This document shows positions 7,008-14,635 of a stretch of DNA of 25,718 bases, piece by piece. The position numbers and the translations under genes are program-made. The DNA comes from Chitinophagaceae bacterium (GTDB lineage: Bacteria; Bacteroidota; Bacteroidia; Chitinophagales; Chitinophagaceae), in NCBI GenBank assembly GCA_016786525.1, contig JAEUVW010000315.1:1-25718 (forward strand), in the 5' to 3' direction. Position 1 is the stretch's first letter; every line of letters begins with the position of its first letter. Under the pieces are notes generated by a model. The model did not search any database. It was not told the origin of the DNA and saw only the letters and a program-made list of their open reading frames with translations.

Positions 7008-8114
7008 ATGAAAATACCCTTTTTATCTTTTACGGAGGTAAATCAGCATGTGAAGGCAGCAATGCTGCAATCCTTTGAAGATTTTTTTGATAGCGGCTGG
7101 TATGTCTTAGGAGAGCGTGTAAAGAAGTTTGAGCAGGAGTACGCGGATTACAACCAGGTAAATCATTGTGTAGGGATCAGCAACGGCCTGGATGCTTTGC
7201 ACATTGCCTTGCTGAGCCTTGGTATAGGCGCGGGCGATGAGGTGATTGTGCCCTCAAATACATATATAGCCACTGTTTTGGCTATTTCCTTTGTGGGCGC
7301 CCGACCGGTTTTTGTAGAGCCGGTGAAGGCTACGTTCAATATTGACCCGCAAAAGATAGCAGGAGCAATCACCGATAAGACCAGGGCCATTATGCCCGTG
7401 CACCTGTACGGGCAGTGCTGTGAAATGGAAACGATTATGTCCCTAGCGGCAAAGCACAATCTTTTCGTCATAGAAGACAATGCGCAATCGCAGGGAGCCA
7501 GCTACAAAGGTAAGCTCGCAGGGAGCTGGGGAGACATCAACGGCACCAGCTTTTATCCCGGCAAAAACCTGGGTGCCCTGGGCGACGCCGGTGCAATAAC
7601 GACAAATACTGAGGCGCTTGCCCGGAAAGCAGCGGTTTTGCGCAACTATGGTTCGGAGAAAAAATACTATAATGAAGTAATCGGGCACAATATGCGCCTG
7701 GACGAGTGCCAGGCTGCTTTCCTGTCGGTAAAGCTGCCGCATCTTGCCGGCTGGACTGAAAAGCGCCGGGAGATAGGCGCATGGTACACCGCAGCATTGA
7801 AAGATTGTCCGCAGCTGACTTTACCGGAAATTGCCGATGGCGCCACCCATGTTTATCATCAATACGTGATCCGTACCCCGCAACGGGATGCTTTGCAGGC
7901 CCATTTGCAGCAGCAAGGCGTAGGCACCCTGATCCATTACCCCATCCCGCCGCACCTGCAGCAGGCCTATGCCTACCTCGGGTTCAAAAAAGGAGATTTC
8001 CCGATAGCGGAAGAAATGGCTGAAACCTGCCTGAGCATGCCCTTGTGGCCGGGAATGACGCAGGAACAGGTACAGTATGTGGCCGATACCATTAAATCAT
8101 TTTATCGCTCATGA
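7008..8114 (+). CDS. DegT/DnrJ/EryC1/StrS aminotransferase (FdtB/QdtB-like sugar aminotransferase)
   Basis: A 368-residue PLP-dependent sugar aminotransferase of normal length. It should transfer an amino group, usually from glutamate, to the 3-keto sugar produced by the upstream ketoisomerase. Visible are the N-terminal FDSGWYVLGERVKKFEQEYA, the cofactor-binding region GISNGLDALHIALLSLGIGAGDEVIVPSNTYIAT, VHLYGQCCEME, IEDNAQSQGASYKGK (phosphate and ring contacts), and SFYPGKNLGALGDAGAI with the Schiff-base lysine Lys186. NYGSEKKYYNEVIGHNMRLDECQAAFL follows, as in FdtB and DesV relatives. It overlaps the next gene by 4 bases (ATGA). The C3 position of amination is inferred from linkage to the ketoisomerases, since this family also contains C4 enzymes. 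Confidence 0.93.
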   Translation: MKIPFLSFTEVNQHVKAAMLQSFEDFFDSGWYVLGERVKKFEQEYADYNQVNHCVGISNGLDALHIALLSLGIGAGDEVIVPSNTYIATVLAISFVGARPVFVEPVKATFNIDPQKIAGAITDKTRAIMPVHLYGQCCEMETIMSLAAKHNLFVIEDNAQSQGASYKGKLAGSWGDINGTSFYPGKNLGALGDAGAITTNTEALARKAAVLRNYGSEKKYYNEVIGHNMRLDECQAAFLSVKLPHLAGWTEKRREIGAWYTAALKDCPQLTLPEIADGATHVYHQYVIRTPQRDALQAHLQQQGVGTLIHYPIPPHLQQAYAYLGFKKGDFPIAEEMAETCLSMPLWPGMTQEQVQYVADTIKSFYRS

Positions 8115-9064
8115 TGGATAAAACTCTTTCCATTATACTGTTGTCGTATTACAGTAAAACCAAGCTGAATGTGGCTGTCGAAAGATTGTCTGAAGTGCTG
8201 TCTCAAAATGAAATCCCTTTTGAGATCATCATCATGGACGACGGCTCCCGCGATGAATCCTATGCCATAGCCTGTGCACTGGAAGAAAAATACAGCTATG
8301 TAAAAGCGTACCAGTTAAGCCGTAACTACACCAGCCACTATTCTGTTTTTGCAGGACTTACACTTTGCTCCGGTGCTTGCGCGGCTCCTGTAGCGGACGA
8401 TGAACAGCAGCCTTACGAAACGCTTGTAGAAATGTACCGTCTTTGGGAAAAAGGCAATAAAGTGATCATCCCCTTCAGAAACGGGAGGGATGACCCTTAT
8501 TTTTCAAGAATGATGTCCTTAGGGTTTTATACGGTGATGAACAGGCTCTCCGACATTAAATTTCCCAAATATGGTGCGGATACTTTTTTTATAGACAGGG
8601 AAGTGATAGACATCCTGAATGAGCGGATTCACCCGATCAGGACAACAACGATCACTGAGATTCTGCGTTTGGGTTTCAGCGCAGTTTTTGTACCGTATTT
8701 TCGCCCGCTGGGGGTGAATGAAAAGTCGAGGTGGACCCTGAAAAAGAAGATCAACCTGGCAAAGGATTTCTTTTTTTCCAGTTCGATGTTCCCCATTGCG
8801 CTGATCACAAGGTTGGGCATGTTCTTCTCCGCCTTTTCTATTGCGCTGATCTTATTTTACTTTTTCGGGCGCCTTTTCGGATCCGATACCGAATTCTGGT
8901 CCTTAAAGAAAGTTCCCGGCTGGACCTCAACGGTGATTATCATTTCGTTCTTTTCGGGGCTTATCCTGTTTTCCCTGGGGATCATTGCAGAGTATATCTG
9001 GCGGATTTTTGAGGAAGTAAAAGGAAGACCCGGTTTCATAATTAGGAAAAAAGAAAAAAAATAA
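8111..9064 (+). CDS. DPM1/GtrB-like glycosyltransferase family 2 with C-terminal membrane helices
   Basis: A 317-residue GT2 protein built like polyprenyl-phosphate sugar synthases (GtrB, ArnC, DPM1). A cytoplasmic catalytic domain (residues 1-230) is followed by two hydrophobic spans (about 232-262 and 277-303), an amphipathic linker, and a basic tail ending in KKEKK. Motifs are LSIILLSYYSK, IIIMDDGSRDES and YQLSRNYTSHYSVFAGL (the RNxG-like block). The canonical DADLQDPPE site reads VADDEQQPYE, so the first Asp of DxD is Val94 while Asp96-Asp97 remain. Such enzymes usually charge undecaprenyl phosphate with one sugar for use outside the cytoplasm. The adjacent polytopic membrane protein and ALG5-like gene support that reading, but the sugar is unknown. 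A second ATG at 8114 is an alternative start. Confidence 0.85.
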   Translation: MMDKTLSIILLSYYSKTKLNVAVERLSEVLSQNEIPFEIIIMDDGSRDESYAIACALEEKYSYVKAYQLSRNYTSHYSVFAGLTLCSGACAAPVADDEQQPYETLVEMYRLWEKGNKVIIPFRNGRDDPYFSRMMSLGFYTVMNRLSDIKFPKYGADTFFIDREVIDILNERIHPIRTTTITEILRLGFSAVFVPYFRPLGVNEKSRWTLKKKINLAKDFFFSSSMFPIALITRLGMFFSAFSIALILFYFFGRLFGSDTEFWSLKKVPGWTSTVIIISFFSGLILFSLGIIAEYIWRIFEEVKGRPGFIIRKKEKK

Positions 9065-9071
9065 ATGTAGT

Positions 9072-11012
9072 ATGCTCAACACGACGAATATACTGTACAG
9101 CCTGGTATTATCCCTGGCTTTAATAACGGTCTCTTACCTGGCCGGTGTCTTACTGGACTTTACCGTAAGCAGGTTTTCGGGAAAGAAAATTGCCAATGGT
9201 ATTTTTTGGAGAACTTTTGGCGGCCTCTTTTTCCTGGTCGGCCTGTATGCAATCTTTATGACCAAAGGTATTACCATACTGCTGCCGGTACCTTTCCTGA
9301 TTCCCTTCCTTTTGCGGCATACCGGGGCTGAGCAGGATAAAGCCCCCCAGGGTGGAAACCTTATTTTCTACTGTCTGGCCTGTTTTATTTGCCAGTTCTT
9401 CATGTATGTCTTGTTTATCAACTATGCCGGACCGGGGGAGGTCAAATTCATTGTCGGCGACTTTAATATTTATAACCGTATTGCAGAAGGCCTGAATAGT
9501 ACTGGCATAGAGTCCAATACCTTCTCACTATACCCTAAGCTCCGGGGGGAAATCTCTCCTTACCACTATGGGGATTTGTGGTTTTATGCACTGGCCGCCA
9601 AATGTTGCCCGATCAATCCTTCCATGGTATTCCTGGTATCATTTACCGTGCTTTCCTTCATTTTCAGCGTGGGTTTATACCAGTTCGTGCAACAGAAGTT
9701 TGCAGGCTATTCCTCCGCCAAAGCCAGGTTTTTATATTTTTTGATTTTATCAGGACTGTTTACCGGCTTTGGTATCTTTTTCCCAAACTTTATCCTGAAG
9801 TCGGCAGAGCCCTATGTGCTTGCCGTATTTAACTGGGGAAAAGTTCTGGTGCTGGCCTGCTCCTTAATCGCTATAATACTGTCGCTGAAGGAAAAGGCAA
9901 TAGTATTATGCCTGATAACCGTTTTATCCGGTTTGCTGTACATCAATGCGATTCCTGCTATTTTTTCTTCCGTATTCCTGCTGCTTGTCGCACGGAAAAT
10001 ACGCCGGGATATCAGCTGGAAGGAACTGATAGGAAGCATGGCGCTGGCATTTGGTTTGCCCTTGGTTTTCCTGTTGGTGCTCTACAAAGGTGTTCCGGTT
10101 TTATTTAAACTTCCATCAACGCATACTGATGGTATGGACTTCTCCTATTTTTTATCCGGCCCTTATGTCAAGACAGCGATCAATATTTTCATCGGCGGAT
10201 GGTTCCAGCTATTCACACTGACCCCGTATTTGCTGATTTTACTGATCGGCTTGTTCCTGAACAACAGGAGTATTAAGCATCATTTTAAAGCTGCTGTACA
10301 TTCAGACCTGGTACTGCTCCTGTTTTTCCTGTTTTTTTCAGGCCTGCTGAGCTGGGCTGTTCTTCATCCCATTGCCGTGGATACCGTTCAGTTTTTTCAT
10401 AATATTCTTGCGCCGCTTTATGCCATAACGATCTCGGTCATCCTGATGTACCTGCTGTTTACGGTAAGCAATAAGATCATAAAGGGCTCTATTTTGCTGT
10501 GCGTAGGCGCTTCGGTATACCTCTGCGCTACAAGTAATATATTCTACGTCGGGAAAATGAAAAAGGACGAATGGGTAAAGATGGAGGCTTTCTTCGGCAA
10601 TGGTCAGCGGGATGCGCACTTTGTGAATATCCACCCGATTAACTATTATTCATTCTGGTCTTCCAAGAACGCGGATATGTATATTCCTTTGATGCAGATG
10701 AGTTATTTCTGGCGCAATTACCAGAACGTAGCCCTTATGACGCCCTTTGTCCAGGTCGATAAAAGCAGGCTTTACTATAAGGAAGAGAAGAATGTAATCG
10801 AAAATACCTTCTTCAGTAAATATTACCGCAGTAAGAATCTGGAGGGTGTTTCAGATGGTACGACCATATGCAAAGAGTTTATTTCCGAATATAAGCCGAC
10901 TTATCTTTGTATACCCCATGATACCGTTTGCCCCGATTTTTTAAGACCTGCTATTACGGATTCGCTGCAGCTTAATACTACGAAAATGACTGTTTACAAA
11001 ATGAAGAATTGA
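9072..11012 (+). CDS. Large polytopic membrane protein, possible GT-C glycosyltransferase or polymerase
   Basis: A 646-residue integral membrane protein with about a dozen hydrophobic spans between residues 7 and 493 and a soluble C-terminal domain of about 150 residues (from MKKDEW near 496). I do not recognise the exact family. The large first loop contains VGDFNIYNRIAEGL (Asp130) and ISPYHYGDLWFYAL (His165, Asp168). An acidic residue in the first loop and a YHY-x-x-LW block resemble GT-C glycosyltransferases that use polyprenyl-phosphate sugars. It lies between a DPM1/GtrB-like and an ALG5-like gene, which could make such a donor. An alternative role is the Wzy-type repeat-unit polymerase, which the locus should need and which is poorly conserved. 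The ATG at 9072 lies 7 bases after the previous stop. Confidence 0.75.
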   Translation: MLNTTNILYSLVLSLALITVSYLAGVLLDFTVSRFSGKKIANGIFWRTFGGLFFLVGLYAIFMTKGITILLPVPFLIPFLLRHTGAEQDKAPQGGNLIFYCLACFICQFFMYVLFINYAGPGEVKFIVGDFNIYNRIAEGLNSTGIESNTFSLYPKLRGEISPYHYGDLWFYALAAKCCPINPSMVFLVSFTVLSFIFSVGLYQFVQQKFAGYSSAKARFLYFLILSGLFTGFGIFFPNFILKSAEPYVLAVFNWGKVLVLACSLIAIILSLKEKAIVLCLITVLSGLLYINAIPAIFSSVFLLLVARKIRRDISWKELIGSMALAFGLPLVFLLVLYKGVPVLFKLPSTHTDGMDFSYFLSGPYVKTAINIFIGGWFQLFTLTPYLLILLIGLFLNNRSIKHHFKAAVHSDLVLLLFFLFFSGLLSWAVLHPIAVDTVQFFHNILAPLYAITISVILMYLLFTVSNKIIKGSILLCVGASVYLCATSNIFYVGKMKKDEWVKMEAFFGNGQRDAHFVNIHPINYYSFWSSKNADMYIPLMQMSYFWRNYQNVALMTPFVQVDKSRLYYKEEKNVIENTFFSKYYRSKNLEGVSDGTTICKEFISEYKPTYLCIPHDTVCPDFLRPAITDSLQLNTTKMTVYKMKN

Positions 11013-11750
11013 GTGGAATTAAATAAGACCGCAATTATTGTTCCCTGCTATAATGAAGCGCTCCGGCTGAAAAAGGATGCGTTCCTTTCTTTTGCGCAAA
11101 TCAATCCCCACATTGATTTGTGGCTGATCAATGATGGAAGCCTTGACGGTACCCTGGCCTTGTTGCAGGAGTTGAACCGTAGTATGCCGGGGAATATTTT
11201 TTTTCACGATTTACCCGGTAATGTCGGTAAAGCTGAAGCCATCCGGCAAGGCGTTTTGTTGCTGGGCAAAGAGCACCGGTATGCCTACATCGGCTTTCTG
11301 GATGCCGATTTGTCTGCTCCTTTGGAAGAGGCGCTTCCGCTCATCAGCATGATCATGGCCCGGCAACTGAAGATAGTGGCCGGAGCCCGTGTAAAGCTGA
11401 TCGGAAAAACCATCCACCGGAGCGCGGCGCGCCATTATTTTGGCCGGATCTTTGCGACTTACCAGGACACGCTGCTGAGCTTAGGAAACTACGATACCCA
11501 GTGCGGGCTGAAGATTTTTGAAAACAGCTTCGCGATGGAACTGTTTCGCAGCTCCTTCGTCTCCAACTGGTTTTTTGATATTGAGTTGTTTGTCCGTGCA
11601 AAGAAGATCCTGGGACGGGAACTGTACGATACCCTGGTGGCCGAAGTGCCTTTGAACGAATGGAAAGAAGTAAAAGGATCTAAATTAAAGATGACGGACT
11701 TTTTGAAAGCCCCGTTTGAGGTTTTAAAAATTTACAGAGAATACAAATAA
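11013..11750 (+). CDS. Glycosyltransferase family 2, ALG5/polyprenyl-phosphate glucosyltransferase-like
   Basis: A 245-residue GT2 enzyme with the layout of dolichyl/undecaprenyl-phosphate beta-glucosyltransferases. KTAIIVPCYNEALRL is followed by LWLINDGSLDGT (Asn40-Ser43), LPGNVGKAEAIRQGV (the GKG-like acceptor block), YIGFLDADLSAPLEE with Asp97 and Asp99, and AGARVKLIGKTIHRSAARHYFGRIFATYQDTLL. The sequence YDTQCGLKIFE and FFDIELFVRAKKILG complete the family pattern. Unlike the enzyme at 8111 it has no membrane helices. The start is GTG at 11013, directly after the TGA of the membrane protein; no ATG lies at the right place. It probably makes a lipid-monophosphate sugar or adds a sugar to a lipid carrier; the identity of the sugar is not visible. 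Confidence 0.85.
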   Translation: MELNKTAIIVPCYNEALRLKKDAFLSFAQINPHIDLWLINDGSLDGTLALLQELNRSMPGNIFFHDLPGNVGKAEAIRQGVLLLGKEHRYAYIGFLDADLSAPLEEALPLISMIMARQLKIVAGARVKLIGKTIHRSAARHYFGRIFATYQDTLLSLGNYDTQCGLKIFENSFAMELFRSSFVSNWFFDIELFVRAKKILGRELYDTLVAEVPLNEWKEVKGSKLKMTDFLKAPFEVLKIYREYK

Positions 11751-11761
11751 GAGCAAGCCTG

Positions 11762-12655
11762 ATGTCCCTTCTTTTTTCAATAGTTGTTCCCACGTACAAT
11801 AGAGCCGACCTGATCGTAAAAACAATCCAGTCCCTGCTGGCCCAAAGTGCTCCCGATTTTGAGATCATCGTAGTCGATGACGGCAGCACCGACAATACGG
11901 AAGAGATCGTGCGGCCTTTTGAGGGCGAGCGCTTTCGCTATGTAAAAAAGAACAATGCAGAACGTGCTGCGGCCCGGAACTTCGGGGCGGCACTGGCTAA
12001 AGGGAAGTACGTTAATTTTTTTGACAGCGATGACCTTGCACTTCCCAATCATCTGCAGGCTGCGGCCGCTGTTCTCCGCAAACATCCGGATGCGGAATGG
12101 TTTCACCTGGGTTATGCATGGGCAGACCCCGATGGCCAGGTGTTTCGTGAGGTGAACTCCTTTTCCGGGGAGACGCTGAACCCCCTCATTTGCGCGGGTA
12201 ACCCGCTCAGCTGCAATGGGGTATTTATCCGGACCGATATTATCCGGGCCAATCCATTTAACGAAGATCGCGCCTTGTCAGCATCGGAAGACTATGAATT
12301 GTGGTGCCGCCTCACAGCCCGTTACCCTCTTTACTATACCAATGACATTACGTCCCTGGTCATCGACCACGACGCGCGTAGCGTGAGAACGATCCATGGC
12401 GAAAAGTTGATCCGGCGCCTGCAATTGCTGATCCATTATCTGGCGCAGGATACGACAACTTTGAATTATTTTGGCAAGGACTTCAATAGGATAAAGATGG
12501 ATGCCAATTCGTACATTGCACTCCACCTGGCCAACGACGCCAGCTACAAATTGAAAAGCATAAATTATTTGTTTAAAGCATTCACCGACAGTGGGCGCTT
12601 ATTGAGCACGAAAAGATTTTATGCAACAGTTAAAAACATACTGATCAAATGGTAA
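11762..12655 (+). CDS. Glycosyltransferase family 2
   Basis: A 297-residue inverting GT2 enzyme. The GT-A motifs are clear: FSIVVPTYNRADLI, EIIVVDDGSTDNTEEIV (Asp39-Asp40), NNAERAAARNFGAALAKGKYVNFFDSDDLALPNH with the metal site Asp88-Ser-Asp90-Asp91, and GVFIRTDIIRANPFNEDRALSASEDYELWCRL, where the ED pair supplies the probable base. The C-terminal helical part is soluble. It starts 12 bases after the previous gene and overlaps the SDR gene by 7 bases, so it is inside the same operon. The N-terminal half is typical of enzymes adding hexoses or hexosamines to O-antigen units, but no specificity can be deduced. Confidence 0.88.
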   Translation: MSLLFSIVVPTYNRADLIVKTIQSLLAQSAPDFEIIVVDDGSTDNTEEIVRPFEGERFRYVKKNNAERAAARNFGAALAKGKYVNFFDSDDLALPNHLQAAAAVLRKHPDAEWFHLGYAWADPDGQVFREVNSFSGETLNPLICAGNPLSCNGVFIRTDIIRANPFNEDRALSASEDYELWCRLTARYPLYYTNDITSLVIDHDARSVRTIHGEKLIRRLQLLIHYLAQDTTTLNYFGKDFNRIKMDANSYIALHLANDASYKLKSINYLFKAFTDSGRLLSTKRFYATVKNILIKW

Positions 12656-13569
12656 AAATTCTGATAACCGGCGGCGCAGGTTTTGTACCCAGCAGCCTTG
12701 CCGATAAGTTGCTGCAGTTAGGGAACATGGAAGTGGTGTTGGTGGACAATCTCCTGACAGGAAAGACAGAGAACATCCCGGACCACAGTAACTGTAAGTT
12801 CATTAAATGTGATGTCAATAATTATAATGACATTGCCCCGATCATGATCTCTCATAAGTTCGATTATGTCTTTCATTATGCCGCTGTAGTAGGTGTTTTA
12901 CGGACATTGGAAAACCCCGTGATGGTGCTGAGAGATATCGAAGGCATCCGGAATGTGCTGGATCTTTGTAAAAGCACCGGGGTGGAGCGGGTATTTTACT
13001 CCTCCTCTTCAGAAGTATACGGCGAACCGGTTGTCTTGCCGCAACACGAGGTCACTACACCCTTAAACAGCAGGTTGCCCTACGCAGTGGTCAAGAATAT
13101 CGGTGAGGCTTATTGCCGCTCCTACTACCAGGAATATGGGCTTGACTTTACCATATTCCGCTTCTTCAATACTTACGGACCCAAGCAAAGTTCTGATTTT
13201 GTGATGTCCAAATTCTTAAAGGCCGCACTGAAAAACCAGGACATTACCATTTACGGCGACGGCTCGCAATCACGCACTTTCTGCTATATAGACGATAACA
13301 TTGACGCCTGCTTAAAAACTTTTTTTGATGAATCGTACAAGAATGAAGTGTACAATATTGGTTCTGATGTTGCGATAACGATAAAGGAGCTGGCCCAGAC
13401 CATAATAGAATTAACAGGTTCCTCGTCCAGGCTGATCCACCTTCCGCCCTTAAAAGACGGGGACATGACCCGCAGGCAGCCGGACAATAGCCGTATGCGT
13501 GAATTGCTGGGACGGGAACTCCTTCCTTACAAAGAAGGAATTAAACGGATCTTGTCCGGCTGGCAATAA
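12649..13569 (+). CDS. NAD-dependent epimerase/dehydratase (extended SDR), nucleotide-sugar enzyme
   Basis: A 306-residue extended SDR of the GalE/UXS type that probably epimerises, dehydrates or decarboxylates an NDP-sugar. The nucleotide site reads ITGGAGFVPSSLADKLL, so the third glycine of GxxGxxG is Pro14. The rest is regular: VDNLLTG, FHYAAVVGV (the HxAA block), YSSSSEVYGEP with the active-site serine, and Y145AVVK149 as catalytic YxxxK. RFFNTYGP and the C-terminal YGDGSQSRTFCYIDD match the substrate-binding region of UDP-glucuronate decarboxylase and 4,6-dehydratase relatives. It overlaps the upstream GT2 by 7 bases and is last in the operon. It is shorter than RmlB (about 350) and I would not call it RmlB. 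The exact reaction is uncertain. Confidence 0.88.
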   Translation: MVKILITGGAGFVPSSLADKLLQLGNMEVVLVDNLLTGKTENIPDHSNCKFIKCDVNNYNDIAPIMISHKFDYVFHYAAVVGVLRTLENPVMVLRDIEGIRNVLDLCKSTGVERVFYSSSSEVYGEPVVLPQHEVTTPLNSRLPYAVVKNIGEAYCRSYYQEYGLDFTIFRFFNTYGPKQSSDFVMSKFLKAALKNQDITIYGDGSQSRTFCYIDDNIDACLKTFFDESYKNEVYNIGSDVAITIKELAQTIIELTGSSSRLIHLPPLKDGDMTRRQPDNSRMRELLGRELLPYKEGIKRILSGWQ

Positions 13570-13600
13570 ATTGTTGCAGGGCTTAATAGTAATATTGTCT

Positions 13601-13608
13601 TATGTTTG
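13601..13608 (+). promoter_or_regulatory. Putative -7 promoter element for the methyltransferase-asnB operon
   Basis: TATGTTTG followed by C matches TAnnTTTG. It lies in the 100-base AT-rich gap (13570-13669) between the SDR gene and the methyltransferase, with a predicted leader of about 55 bases. TTG trinucleotides at 13571-13576 are 24 or more bases upstream, slightly too far for an ideal -33. Nothing else is seen in this gap. Confidence 0.5.
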
Positions 13609-13669
13609 CATTCCTATAAAATCACATATTAATTAAATAATTATAATAAGTAATTTCAAGCCAAGACTC

Positions 13670-14635
13670 ATGGAATCATTTGCCTGTAGGATCTGTTCGA
13701 ATCGTGACAACAACAAATCGTATGTCGCATTAGAAATGATGCTTGGTATGAAAGATAAATTTACTTACAGCGAATGCAGCCATTGCGGTTGTGTCCAGAT
13801 TGTCAGCATTCCCGAAGAGCTGGGAAAATACTATCCCGGCCACTACTATTCCTATGTTAACGAAGGAGAGCAATATATCATCAACCCCTCCCTGACCAAC
13901 CGGGTAAAGAAATTTCTTAAAAAGCACCATACCCGGAATTTAAAAATAGCATCGTCACCGATTGGTGCAATTGTTTCCCTTTTTGTAAAGGATAACTTAC
14001 CCTGGCTGCTCAGGAACAAAATAAATTTCGACTCCAGGATTCTGGATATCGGATGTGGCAGCGGGAGTTTACTATTGAACATGAAGTATAACGGGTTTAA
14101 TAACCTTTCGGGTATTGATCCGTTTATTGAGAAGAACATTTTTTACCAATGCGGGGTAAAAATCTATAAAGAAAGTATTTTCGAGCATGCGGGTCAGTAT
14201 GACTTCATCATGCTGAATCACTCTTTTGAGCATATGGACAATCCTTATGAAGTCCTTAAAAGAGCGTACACCTTACTGAGCGATGAGGGGCAGCTGCTGA
14301 TCAGCATACCGGTAGCAGATTCGTATGCCTGGAGAAAGTATAAGGCCAACTGGGTCCAACTGGACGCCCCAAGGCACTTTTATCTCCATACTACGAAGAG
14401 TATGCAGTTGCTGGCCGACGAATGTGCTTTCCAGCTTAAGGAGGTCATTTACAATTCAACCGATTTCCAGTTTTTAGGCAGTGAAAAATACAGCAGAAAT
14501 CTGACCTTACTGGCTGAGCACAATTACTTTACCCCGGACCAGCGTCAAACGTTTAAGTCTAAAGCAATAGAGCTGAACAATATGCTGGATGGGGATTCCG
14601 CTATCTTCTATTTTTCAAAAAGGGATTTACGATAA
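13670..14635 (+). CDS. Class I SAM-dependent methyltransferase with N-terminal CxxC pairs
   Basis: A 321-residue methyltransferase of the Methyltransf_23 type, probably methylating a sugar of the glycan. The N-terminus has two cysteine pairs, Cys6-x-x-Cys9 and Cys36-x-x-Cys39, a likely structural zinc site common in sugar methyltransferases of polysaccharide loci. YYPGHYYSYVN follows. The SAM-binding core starts with RILDIGCGSGSLLLNM (Ile124 onward), then GIDPF, and the post-motif FIMLNHSFEHMDNPYEVLKRAYTLLSDEGQLLISIPV. DAPRHFYLHTTKSM is a recognisable family block near the substrate site. It opens a transcription unit behind its own promoter candidate and its stop overlaps the asnB start (TAATG at 14633-14637). 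Position and sugar of methylation are unknown. Confidence 0.9.
   Translation: MESFACRICSNRDNNKSYVALEMMLGMKDKFTYSECSHCGCVQIVSIPEELGKYYPGHYYSYVNEGEQYIINPSLTNRVKKFLKKHHTRNLKIASSPIGAIVSLFVKDNLPWLLRNKINFDSRILDIGCGSGSLLLNMKYNGFNNLSGIDPFIEKNIFYQCGVKIYKESIFEHAGQYDFIMLNHSFEHMDNPYEVLKRAYTLLSDEGQLLISIPVADSYAWRKYKANWVQLDAPRHFYLHTTKSMQLLADECAFQLKEVIYNSTDFQFLGSEKYSRNLTLLAEHNYFTPDQRQTFKSKAIELNNMLDGDSAIFYFSKRDLR

Noticed and set aside
12649..13569. RmlB (dTDP-glucose 4,6-dehydratase) as identity of the SDR
   Set aside because: It is shorter than RmlB and lacks the typical RmlB active-site context, although it belongs to the same extended SDR group.
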